This document shows, piece after piece, positions 1-7,234 of a DNA stretch of 61,069 nt. Numbering within the stretch: position 1 is the first letter of the stretch; every line of letters begins with the position of its first letter. The translations under genes were made by a program, and so were the position numbers. This stretch comes from Bacillota bacterium (GTDB taxonomy: Bacteria; Bacillota; Sulfobacillia; Sulfobacillales; Sulfobacillaceae), in NCBI GenBank assembly GCA_021820485.1, contig JAKADO010000008.1:1-61069 (forward strand), given 5' to 3'. The notes under the pieces are model-generated. The model was not told where the DNA came from and ran no database searches. It saw nothing but the letters and a program-made list of their open reading frames with translations.

Positions 1-724
1 TCTGTAACAGGTAAAACAGAAACCCGCTCATCACCAAGGCCCAGCCAAAATTCCCGGCCATCGCCTGCAGGGCCAGCGACCGCACCGTCGGCATCCCCCA
101 GAGGCGACGGACACCATCGCTCCACCGACCACGCGGTGTGGGCCCCATTGGCCCCTCCCGGTGGTCGCGCAGCCACCACGGCCCCACCAGACTGGTACCC
201 ATGGCGGTGATGGCGAGCACGCCTAACGTGACGGCGGGGCCCCATCCGCTGACGAGAGCCCCGCCGATGGGCGCTCCGACCATCTTCGTGACGGTGATCG
301 CCCGCTGAAGACGCCCCGCATAGTCCGTCAACGCCGATCCCTCGCCCGGGATTGCCGATTGAATGCCCGCCTCCGCCAAGACACTGCACAGACCGTTGAG
401 CCCCGCGGCGAGCGCCAGAACGGTCCATATCATCCAATGGCGCGGGAGCCAAGGCGTACCTAGCAACCCCAGAAAAATGACGCTACGCCCGCCCTGCCCA
501 ATGCGGACAAGCCGGCCGGGCGGTTGCTGACCCAAACGTGCGGATAGCCCCAGACCGACGCCCACCGGCAACAGCGCCTCGGCCAAAAACATGATGGCCA
601 TCAAGGCCAACGAATGACTGAGGATATACCCATACCACGGCAACACGAGCGGAGTCGCGACGTCCGCAAACGTCGTCGTCATCGCCAACAGTTGAGCCCG
701 CCGCATCCAGGTGCGCGGTGTCAT
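1..724 (-). CDS. MFS transporter, N-terminal part (cut by window edge)
   Basis: The leftward frame opens at ATG 724-722 and stays open to base 1, giving about 241 residues. It starts MTPRTWMRRAQLLAM and alternates hydrophobic helices with short basic loops, including an ARLGQQPPGR loop after helix 2 and an arginine-rich stretch before the final visible helix. This is the layout of the first half of a major facilitator. The ribosome site AAGAAGGGA lies just upstream of the start. It is the third gene of a leftward run behind a MarR regulator and a double acetyltransferase, so export of a toxic compound or of its acetylated product is likely. The substrate cannot be read from the sequence. Confidence 0.8.
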   Translation of the reverse strand, partial: MTPRTWMRRAQLLAMTTTFADVATPLVLPWYGYILSHSLALMAIMFLAEALLPVGVGLGLSARLGQQPPGRLVRIGQGGRSVIFLGLLGTPWLPRHWMIWTVLALAAGLNGLCSVLAEAGIQSAIPGEGSALTDYAGRLQRAITVTKMVGAPIGGALVSGWGPAVTLGVLAITAMGTSLVGPWWLRDHREGPMGPTPRGRWSDGVRRLWGMPTVRSLALQAMAGNFGWALVMSGFLFYLLQ

Positions 725-840
725 CAGAAATCCCTTCTTTCGTCGCCCCCGCACCGCTGGGGCGGTAGGAGGGGCTGAATCGTGACCGCGGCGGCACACC
801 CCGCCACCGTAGGCCAGGCCTTCCGCGTCATGCTCAGGGC

Positions 841-1815
841 TCAAGAGCGCGAATCGGCGCTGGGTTCGCTGGCGGTCGGCAAGGGCGGTGGTAAAAGATA
901 GTCCATCATCTCGGTATCACGCCAGCGACCATCCAACACGCCCTGTTGCCGCAAGATCCCGACGCTTTGAAATCCGTGACGGAGGTATAGCGCGCGAGCC
1001 GCGTGGTTTTCGGGAAAGAGTGTCAGCACCAGCTTATGGAAGCCCTGACGGCTCGCTTCGGTGATCCCCGCTTGGAGCAGCCGGCTGCCCACACCCATCC
1101 GCCGCGCCCGGCCATCCACGTACACCGACACATCCGCCACAGAACGGTAGGCCTCCCGGGGACTAAAAGGATTCAACGACAGCCAGCCCGCCACCCCTTG
1201 GGCATCGAGCGCGACGAGCACTGGAAAACGCACGGACCGCTCGGTGAGCCACACCGCGCGATCCTCCGGCGTGCGCTCCGCGGTTTCTAAGGTGGCCATC
1301 CGGCTGCGGATGCCCTGGTTGTAGATTTGGGCAATAGCAGCGGCGTCCGTCGCCCGAGCTCTCCGGATGTGAAGAACGGGGCGGGTCAGGTCGAGCGCCA
1401 TCAGGGCGGCACTGGTGGAACACGCCTCCCGGCCTTCCTGGGACGCCAGGATCACGCAGGGGCCGTCCGAACGGGGACGGTCGAGAAATCCCCACTCCAG
1501 GAAATAGGCATGCGCCGTTTCGGTGAACAGCCAGACTTCCCGCATGCCCTGTTGTTGCAGAGACTCCAGCGCCACCCGGACGAGGCGGGTCGCGAATCCC
1601 CGATGGCGCGCCGTGGGTTTGACCGCCAATGATCGCAACAGCGCCACCGAACCCCACCGCTCGGCCCCCACGACACCGACGCAGGATTGACCCTGGGCGA
1701 GCTTCCAGAACGCGATGGGGGACTTATCGGGACGGGGAAGACCCACCGTATCGAGCAGGGACAGGATGTCGTGGTCGGCGCCCTCTAAGGTCTCGATGGA
1801 TGCGAGCGTCATCAT
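841..1815 (-). CDS. Fused double GNAT acetyltransferase, ArsN2-like plus ArsN1-like
   Basis: The protein has 324 residues and two GNAT domains. Residues about 5-143 resemble ArsN2: an LLRSLAV strand, acetyl-CoA loop RHRGFAT at 70-76, and the ending ACSTSAALM. Residues about 148-308 resemble ArsN1 / phosphinothricin acetyltransferase: IRRARATDAAAIAQIYNQGI, RRMGVG at 239-243, FPENHAARALYLRHGF and LDGRWRD. Family members N-acetylate amino acids such as phosphinothricin or arsinothricin. The usual genes are separate, so this is a fusion. An open frame continues upstream, but the start was set at ATG 1815 (or 1812) because GGGAGAGGTGG precedes it. It lies 17 nt after the MarR gene and about 115 nt before the MFS gene. 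The substrate is inferred only from the family. Confidence 0.85.
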   Translation of the reverse strand: MMTLASIETLEGADHDILSLLDTVGLPRPDKSPIAFWKLAQGQSCVGVVGAERWGSVALLRSLAVKPTARHRGFATRLVRVALESLQQQGMREVWLFTETAHAYFLEWGFLDRPRSDGPCVILASQEGREACSTSAALMALDLTRPVLHIRRARATDAAAIAQIYNQGIRSRMATLETAERTPEDRAVWLTERSVRFPVLVALDAQGVAGWLSLNPFSPREAYRSVADVSVYVDGRARRMGVGSRLLQAGITEASRQGFHKLVLTLFPENHAARALYLRHGFQSVGILRQQGVLDGRWRDTEMMDYLLPPPLPTASEPSADSRS

Positions 1816-1832
1816 TCCACCTCTCCCTCCGC

Positions 1833-2318
1833 TCAGACCGCGGAATTTCCGCGGCCGACGTTCGCCGGTGCCACCGGGCTGACCGTGAGCCGGGCGTAGT
1901 CGGCCTCCAAGGCGTCCGCTAGCCATGCCAGGGCCTCCATAGTCGCGGCGCGCCGTGCGGGTGGCAACTGGGCTAAGAGGTCCTCGGCTTGCTGATTGAG
2001 GGCCAGGTGGAGCTGGGTCGCTTCGCGCTGCCCCGCAGCAGTCAGTCGCACCTGAACATGGCGCCGGTCTTGAGGGTCGGAATGCCGTTCCACCCATCCT
2101 TGAGCGCGCAGGCCCTCCACCACCCGGCTGACCCACGGGGGATCGCTCCCGATGCGGGCCGCCAAATCCCGAATGGAGAGCCCGGGCGCTTGGTGGAGCT
2201 CGGTAAGAATTAAACACTGCGTCTCCGTGGCAGGGGTACAACAAGCCCAGGTACGCCGTTGAACCTGGGCAAATCGCCGCGCAATCGTGCGGAGTAAATG
2301 CATGGGGTTGTCTGCCAT
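1833..2318 (-). CDS. MarR-family regulator with clustered cysteines
   Basis: This 161-residue winged-helix protein has the MarR core: LSIRDLAARIGSDPPWVSRVVEGL as helix-turn-helix and DPQDRRHVQVRLTAAG as wing. Three cysteines, C26, C27 and C35 (ACCTPATETQC), lie in the first helices. Related MarR proteins next to arsN genes carry a similar Cys-Cys...Cys motif, which suggests sensing of a metalloid or a thiol-reactive compound; that is inference. It is the first gene of the leftward operon with the double GNAT and the MFS transporter. An AT-rich inverted-repeat promoter lies directly upstream, which fits autorepression. Confidence 0.85.
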   Translation of the reverse strand: MADNPMHLLRTIARRFAQVQRRTWACCTPATETQCLILTELHQAPGLSIRDLAARIGSDPPWVSRVVEGLRAQGWVERHSDPQDRRHVQVRLTAAGQREATQLHLALNQQAEDLLAQLPPARRAATMEALAWLADALEADYARLTVSPVAPANVGRGNSAV

Positions 2319-2340
2319 AGGTATTCCTCCTTGGCGGTTC

Positions 2341-2381
2341 TACAATTAATATATATTACAACGATTGTGAATTACAATTAC
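2341..2381 (-). promoter_or_regulatory. Promoter and probable MarR operator
   Basis: Read leftward, TTGTAA near 2377-2372 and TATATT near 2355-2350 are 16 nt apart and form a plausible -35/-10 pair. Two inverted repeats overlap it: ATTGT-GAATT-ACAAT at 2364-2378 and ACAA-CGA-TTGT at 2358-2368. The AT-rich block stands out from its GC-rich surroundings and sits 20-60 nt upstream of the MarR start. Confidence 0.55.
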
Positions 2382-2461
2382 TAAAGTATACACCGACCGG
2401 AGCGCCGATCGACTTAGAGTCATCGCCGAGGGGAAGTTGTTGGTTCGGGACGCGAAGACTA

Positions 2462-2722
2462 ATGGATTTCATATTGACTAAGGGCTTTATTCATCAGCCC
2501 GCTCATGTTGGACCCGTGATTCGTGATGTCACCTTGGCCTACACGAATGACGGCGGGACGCTTTGGTCCCGCCATGCAATCACCGCCCCATTCTCAGCGG
2601 GTCGCATCGGTCCCATGGGCACCCAAACAGGTCCCCAAGCCTTATGGACGATTTCGCACGGCCACGTGTCGTTGGAAAAATCCACGTCCGGCGAAGGCGG
2701 GGATCCCACGACGAGGACATAA
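2462..2722 (+). pseudogene. Possible BNR-repeat remnant in a 447-nt gap
   Basis: Between the MarR gene and the fRMsr terminator there is no convincing gene. A rightward frame from 2462 has no good ribosome site, but around residues 23-53 it carries VTLAYTNDGGTLWSRHAI and QALWTISHG, which recall the Asp-Gly-Gly-x-x-Trp turns of BNR / WD40-like beta-propellers. It could be the degraded end of such a gene or chance. The rest of the gap (about 2382-2461) shows nothing I recognise. Confidence 0.2.
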
Positions 2723-2754
2723 AAATGCCCTCCCGGCAATCCGGCAGGGCATTT
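2721..2754 (-). terminator. Rho-independent terminator of the fdx-fRMsr operon
   Basis: The arms AAATGCCCT (2723-2731) and AGGGCATTT (2746-2754) are perfectly complementary. On the minus strand the stem is followed by a run of T. It lies 12 nt past the fRMsr stop codon. Confidence 0.85.
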
Positions 2755-2765
2755 ACGAAATGGCG

Positions 2766-3257
2766 CTAATACCAATGAAAACTTGACCAACGATCCCCGA
2801 GCTTTTGGCATACCGCCTCCAACAACGCGACCTCATCAGGGGTAAACCGTTGGAATTCGGGGCTGTCGACATCCAGACCACCCACCACGATATCCTGCTG
2901 GACAATGGGCACCACCACTTCCGAACGGGAGTCCGCATCGCAGGCAATGTGTCCGGGAAACTCGAGCACGTTGTCCACCACTACGGTTCTCGCCGCTCCC
3001 AAAGCGGTTCCCACAACTCCCTGATGGGGAGCAATCCGCGTACAGGCGGGCTTCCCGGCAAAGGGGCCAAGCACCCAATCGCCGGAAGGCTGTTCCGCGA
3101 GATAAAATCCGACCCAGTTGATGCGCGGCAAGTATTGATTCAACAGCGCCGCGATATTAGCCAAGTTGGCATTCAAGTTGGATTCGCCTGCCAGCACAGC
3201 ATCCGTAAAGGCCAGCACATCCTCAGGACGCGCAGCCTCTTTCAGTTCAATTTCCAT
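2766..3257 (-). CDS. msrC: Free methionine-(R)-sulfoxide reductase (GAF domain)
   Basis: This 163-residue single GAF domain matches fRMsr, which reduces free methionine-R-sulfoxide and helps repair oxidative damage in the cytosol. Landmarks are NWVGFYL, LGPFAGKPAC, FPGHIACDADSRSEVVVP and GGLDVDSPEFQRF. Two of the three classic cysteines are present: C72 in KPAC and C106 in HIAC, which matches the catalytic one. The middle position, normally Cys in a GVCGTA motif, is Val82 here (GVVGTA). C72 and C106 could still form the redox pair. The start is 6 nt after the ferredoxin gene, so the two are probably cotranscribed, and a strong terminator follows. Confidence 0.88.
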   Translation of the reverse strand: MEIELKEAARPEDVLAFTDAVLAGESNLNANLANIAALLNQYLPRINWVGFYLAEQPSGDWVLGPFAGKPACTRIAPHQGVVGTALGAARTVVVDNVLEFPGHIACDADSRSEVVVPIVQQDIVVGGLDVDSPEFQRFTPDEVALLEAVCQKLGDRWSSFHWY

Positions 3258-3263
3258 CGTGCT

Positions 3264-3506
3264 TTATTTCTTGAAGAAATCGGCATTCCGCTTGATGGAA
3301 GCTTGGTACTCGGACGGAACCTCATCCTCTTCGTAAATGGCGCTTACCGGGCACTCCGGCTGACATGCGCCGCAGTCGATGCAAACTTCCGGGTCAATGT
3401 AGTATTGATCGGCATCATCCGTGGTGTGAATGCAGTCGACGGGGCAAACTTCCACGCACGAAGCATCTTTGACGCCAATGCAAGGGTCGGTAATGATGAA
3501 AGCCAT
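3264..3506 (-). CDS. fdx: 7Fe-type ferredoxin
   Basis: The 80-residue protein binds one [3Fe-4S] and one [4Fe-4S] cluster, judging by the cysteine pattern C9-x7-C17-x3-C21-P, then C42-x2-C45-x2-C48-x3-C52-P, with an extra C25. The text CIGVKDASCVEVCPVDC and the acidic C-terminal helix match the Bacillus, Alicyclobacillus and Thermus 7Fe ferredoxins. It is a soluble cytosolic one-electron carrier. The ribosome site GAGGAGGAG lies about 11 nt before ATG 3506. fRMsr follows after 6 nt; whether this ferredoxin supplies electrons to it is unknown. Confidence 0.93.
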   Translation of the reverse strand: MAFIITDPCIGVKDASCVEVCPVDCIHTTDDADQYYIDPEVCIDCGACQPECPVSAIYEEDEVPSEYQASIKRNADFFKK

Positions 3507-3533
3507 GTGTCTTAAGTCTCCTCCTCATCTAAG

Positions 3534-3551
3534 TTGCGCTATGGAGCGCAA
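3534..3551. repeat. Perfect inverted repeat upstream of fdx
   Basis: TTGCGCT-ATGG-AGCGCAA forms a 7-bp stem with a 4-nt loop between the end of the GNAT-ACS gene and the ferredoxin ribosome site. No T run follows on either strand, so it is more likely a leader hairpin or operator than a terminator. Confidence 0.4.
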
Positions 3552-3616
3552 GTCATCTCATTTTACTATCCCCTCTCCAAAAACGAAAGAGACAGGGGGA
3601 GCCTGCGACAGGTTGG

Positions 3617-5959
3617 CTATTCAGGACTCACATGCTGCGAAGCGGCGACAATGATGCAATCCCCCACTACCAATCCGTCCTCGTCAATCGCCACGGGGGC
3701 CAATTCGAGACGCTGCACCTCAGGACAATCCTCAACCAGCCGGGAGAGCCTAAACAGCACATCACTCCAAGCCGACTCCAGGCCCCCATCGCGGACGGCC
3801 CGGGGAACAAGCCGGCCGGCGTCCTGATCAGTCAAGGGCACGAGGCGAATGCGCGTCTCCCCATCGGCGCTCTTCACGCCGAGGATGGGACCAAACAACG
3901 CATCCGACACCATGGCAATGGCAAAGCCTTCTTCCATGGAATCCGCCCAGCGCACAGCGATGCCCATGGCGGTCAGCGCACGCTGCGCCGCTGCCCGATC
4001 CAGCCGTGTTTCGCGCCGGCCCTCCAGCGCCTCGCGAATCCGCTCCCGAGCTTGGCCCGGGTTCGCGTTCGGCAGGTCCACCACCCGGCCTGGCAGCTGT
4101 TCGACATACTTCCCGTAGTCACGCACCCGCGCCAGCGCACGTAGCGCCGTTTCCGGAAATGCATACACCGGAATGGCCCGCGCTCCTACATCGAGGAAAC
4201 GATTGACCAACGGGTTTGATAACAGGACATTGGCCACAATCGGAATCGGTTCTTCCGTGGTCGCAAAATACTGTCCGACCGCATCCTGAATGACGGCTAG
4301 CACATCCGCCGTCTCCGCTTCGCTGACCGGCACAAACAGAATGACCAGCGCATCCAAGTCCGCCCGATTCAAGAGTGAAGGAATGGCCGCTTCGTAGCCT
4401 TTGGCCAACTGATCGAAGCCCACATCAATGGTAGCGGCCAGTTCCAATCCGAGAGTATGGATGGAGTCCTCGGCCAGCACGGTGCCGGCAGCGCTGTTGG
4501 TCACGATGCCAACCCGGTTGCCGCGCGGCAGCGGCTGAGTGGTCAGAATGGCCGCCACGTCAAACAGTTCCTCCAGCGTGTCCGCGCGAATGATCCCAGA
4601 CTGCCGGAACAACGCGTCGACCGGGGCGTCCGCCATGTCCCAGTGCAAATGAGCCAGCGATACGTCGGGCGCCGTGCGTCGCGTCCGAGCGCTTTTCACC
4701 GCCAAGATGGGCTTGTGGCGAGTCAGACGGCGGGTGATTTGCGAGAACTTCCGCGGGTTGCCGAATGACTCCATGTACAGCATGATAGCGTCCGTCTCGG
4801 GATCGTCCTCCCAATACTGCAGCAGATCATTGACAGAGACGTCCGGTTTGTTGCCGAGGCTAACGAAACTGGAAATGCCGAGTCCCATCCGATCGGCGTA
4901 GTTCATAATGGCAATTCCCAGCGCCCCCGAATGGCTGGCGACCGCCAATCGGCCTCGTCGCGGCAATTGCGGGGCCAAGCTGGCGTTCATGCTGACGTCC
5001 TCTTCCGTCGACAGGAGCCCCATTGAGCTTGGGCCTACCAGCCGGATGCCGGCTTGCCTCAGTTTGGCCACGATGGTTTGCTCCAGCGCCTTGCCTTCCT
5101 GGCCAGCGTCGCTAAGCCCGGAAGTGGCGATGACAACGCCGCGCACTCCCGCGTAAATGGCGTCATTGATGACGGGGAGGAGTTCGCGGGCCGGCACCAC
5201 AATAATGGCCAAATCGACCGGCTCGGGGATATCGGCGAGACGCGGGTACGCTCGAATCGAAAGGACCGCGGAGGCTTCCCGATTAACCGGATACACCGTG
5301 CCCTGGAAACCGCCGTCGATGAGATGGCGCAGCATCCGATGGCCCAACCGATCGTCCGCCCGGGATGCTCCGACCACGGCCACAGTGCGGGGATGGAAAA
5401 AGGGTTGGAGCGATGCCGCCGATGCCAACTTTTCGCGAAGCGCGACAAGGCTCCGTTGCCGCTCGGTCAACACCAGCGGCAAGGTAAGTTCGAGGGCCCC
5501 ATCCTTCCAATGCTGCGATATGGCGAATCCACTCGATCGAAACACCCGGAGCATGCGATGATTGTCGTTGAGGACAAAGGCGACAAATTCCCGGAATCCA
5601 TCGCGCCATCCCGCGTCGGCCAGGTGTTCCAGCAACAAGGTGCCGAGCCCGCGTCCCTGCAGTCGGTCATCCACGAAGAAGGCCACCTCAGCTGTATTCG
5701 GTCCAGAACGGGCATAGTTGCCAATGGCCAGAAAGGAATCCCCAGCATCGCAGACCAGGGCATAGGCATCACCAGGGGCCAACCGGATCATCTGATCCAG
5801 CTCAGCATCGCTCACCTCACGCATAACGTGGAAAAACCGGAAGTAGAGACTGTCGGGAGACGCCCGCCGAAACAGCGCTTTCAGCCGCTCGCGGTCGTGA
5901 GACGTTGGTTCAGGCGGCCTCAGTTCGGCAACGCGGCCGTCGCGCAGGATAATCCGCAT
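3617..5959 (-). CDS. GNAT fused to acyl-CoA synthetase (NDP-forming)-like protein, Pat type
   Basis: The protein has about 780 residues. The N-terminal ~170 are a GNAT domain with acetyl-CoA loop LQGRGLGT and LNDNHRMLRVFRSSGF. A CoA-binding Rossmann domain follows (VAVVGASRADDRLGHRMLRHL), then a succinyl-CoA-ligase-like domain (VASHSGALG) and a divergent C-terminal segment in the ATP-grasp position. Proteins of this class include bacterial protein lysine acetyltransferases that switch off acyl-CoA synthetases; in many of them the ligase half is regulatory. Here GNAT is at the N-terminus. Frames open at GTG 5968, ATG 5965 and ATG 5959; 5959 is chosen because AGAGGTGAT sits 8 nt upstream. It is divergent from an AcuC-type deacetylase, the expected antagonist. 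Confidence 0.85.
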   Translation of the reverse strand: MRIILRDGRVAELRPPEPTSHDRERLKALFRRASPDSLYFRFFHVMREVSDAELDQMIRLAPGDAYALVCDAGDSFLAIGNYARSGPNTAEVAFFVDDRLQGRGLGTLLLEHLADAGWRDGFREFVAFVLNDNHRMLRVFRSSGFAISQHWKDGALELTLPLVLTERQRSLVALREKLASAASLQPFFHPRTVAVVGASRADDRLGHRMLRHLIDGGFQGTVYPVNREASAVLSIRAYPRLADIPEPVDLAIIVVPARELLPVINDAIYAGVRGVVIATSGLSDAGQEGKALEQTIVAKLRQAGIRLVGPSSMGLLSTEEDVSMNASLAPQLPRRGRLAVASHSGALGIAIMNYADRMGLGISSFVSLGNKPDVSVNDLLQYWEDDPETDAIMLYMESFGNPRKFSQITRRLTRHKPILAVKSARTRRTAPDVSLAHLHWDMADAPVDALFRQSGIIRADTLEELFDVAAILTTQPLPRGNRVGIVTNSAAGTVLAEDSIHTLGLELAATIDVGFDQLAKGYEAAIPSLLNRADLDALVILFVPVSEAETADVLAVIQDAVGQYFATTEEPIPIVANVLLSNPLVNRFLDVGARAIPVYAFPETALRALARVRDYGKYVEQLPGRVVDLPNANPGQARERIREALEGRRETRLDRAAAQRALTAMGIAVRWADSMEEGFAIAMVSDALFGPILGVKSADGETRIRLVPLTDQDAGRLVPRAVRDGGLESAWSDVLFRLSRLVEDCPEVQRLELAPVAIDEDGLVVGDCIIVAASQHVSPE

Positions 5960-6025
5960 CCTCATCACCTCTGACTGCTCGTGCTACAATTATAGCCAAT
6001 AGTGGTTCCATCAGGGGAGATAGCC

Positions 6026-7198
6026 GTGGTTCCAGCCCTGTTTGTCTATGACGAGGCCTTCTTAGACTACGAATTTCATCCTGACCATCCCTTCAACCCG
6101 AAACGGTTGAAGGCCACGTACGATTTGGCCAAGGGTCTCGGACTGCTGCAAGCCGACCGTGTGGTTTCGCCTGAGGCGGCCTCATCAGAGCTCTTGTCGT
6201 TAGCCCATTCTCCACACTATATCGATTTGGTTCAACGCCTCAGCCAAACCGGGAAAAAAACGCACGGCATCGAGCGTCTAGGCTTGGGCACGGACGATAA
6301 CCCGGTTTTTGCCGGCATGCATGAAGCGGCCAGCCTAGCGGTTGGCGGAACCATAAAAGCTGCCCAGGAGCTCGTCAACGGATCCGCCCAACGCGTCCTC
6401 AACCTCGCGGGCGGTTTGCACCATGCGGGACGAGGCCATGCCTCGGGCTTCTGCATCTACAACGACTTGGTGGTCGCCATGCGCTTCATCCAGCGGGAAA
6501 CCGGCTGGCGGATTCTCTATGTGGACACCGATGCACACCACGGCGATGGCGTGCAAGATGCCTTTTACGATGATCCCCAGGTGTTCGTGCTGTCGCTGCA
6601 TGAATCGGGACAGTTTCTCTTTCCAGGCACTGGTTCAGTCGAAGAAATCGGCACAGGTGATGGCCAGGGCACGACGCTCAACGTTCCCTTAGCCCCCGCA
6701 ACAGATGATGATTCCTGGCTGGAAGCCTTTTCGACCATCGTGCCCCGCGTGATGGAACGGTTTCAGCCAGACATTGTCGTCTCGCAGCACGGCTGCGACA
6801 GCCATTACCGGGACCCTCTGGCCGACCTCTGCGCCAGCACCCGCCTCTATGACGCGGTGCCGCGGCTGCTGAGCCAGTGGGTGGACGCCTACGCGAACGG
6901 TCGATGGCTCGCCACCGGCGGAGGCGGATACCAGGTGCTCTCCGTGGTCCCCCGGGCGTGGACCATTTTGTGGGCTCAGATGAGCCGCCAGGCCATCGCT
7001 CCGGATACAGCCATTCCCGAGGAGTGGCTGGCAGCATGGCAGCCTGAATCCGTTACGCAGCTCCCCCGCGGGCTCTTTGACGATCCCCGCGATTACCCGC
7101 GCATTCGCGACCATCACCGGATGCTGGCCGCCAATCGCGCCACCTTAAAGGAGATTGCGGCCCGGTTCCCAGCCTACGGCTTTGATAGCCCCGCCTGA
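6026..7198 (+). CDS. acuC: AcuC-type class I deacetylase (acetoin utilisation / histone deacetylase family)
   Basis: This 390-residue zinc hydrolase removes acyl groups from protein lysines. Catalytic landmarks are the His pair H132-H133 in GGLHHAGRGHASGFC, zinc ligands D169 and H171 in DTDAHHGDG, a further Asp in QHGCDSH, and GGGGY near the end. Bacillus AcuC reactivates acetylated acetyl-CoA synthetase. The start is GTG 6026, because AGGGGAG lies 6 nt upstream; an in-frame GTG at 6002 has no ribosome site. The gene diverges from the GNAT-ACS fusion with only about 66 nt between start codons, so the pair probably shares control as an acetylation and deacetylation module. Confidence 0.9.
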   Translation: MVPALFVYDEAFLDYEFHPDHPFNPKRLKATYDLAKGLGLLQADRVVSPEAASSELLSLAHSPHYIDLVQRLSQTGKKTHGIERLGLGTDDNPVFAGMHEAASLAVGGTIKAAQELVNGSAQRVLNLAGGLHHAGRGHASGFCIYNDLVVAMRFIQRETGWRILYVDTDAHHGDGVQDAFYDDPQVFVLSLHESGQFLFPGTGSVEEIGTGDGQGTTLNVPLAPATDDDSWLEAFSTIVPRVMERFQPDIVVSQHGCDSHYRDPLADLCASTRLYDAVPRLLSQWVDAYANGRWLATGGGGYQVLSVVPRAWTILWAQMSRQAIAPDTAIPEEWLAAWQPESVTQLPRGLFDDPRDYPRIRDHHRMLAANRATLKEIAARFPAYGFDSPA

Positions 7199-7234
7199 CG
7201 CCATGCGGTACAATAACAAGATACCGAAACGGGG

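Noticed and set aside
1003-1290. Long opposite-strand frames over the double GNAT, 5054-5974 over the GNAT-ACS gene, and many others
   Set aside because: Antisense shadows of GC-rich genes: no ribosome sites, low-complexity Arg/Pro/His content, no domains.
841-2244. A 467-aa reading of the double GNAT that starts within the MarR gene
   Set aside because: The first ~143 residues are a MarR shadow; a good ribosome site sits at 1815.
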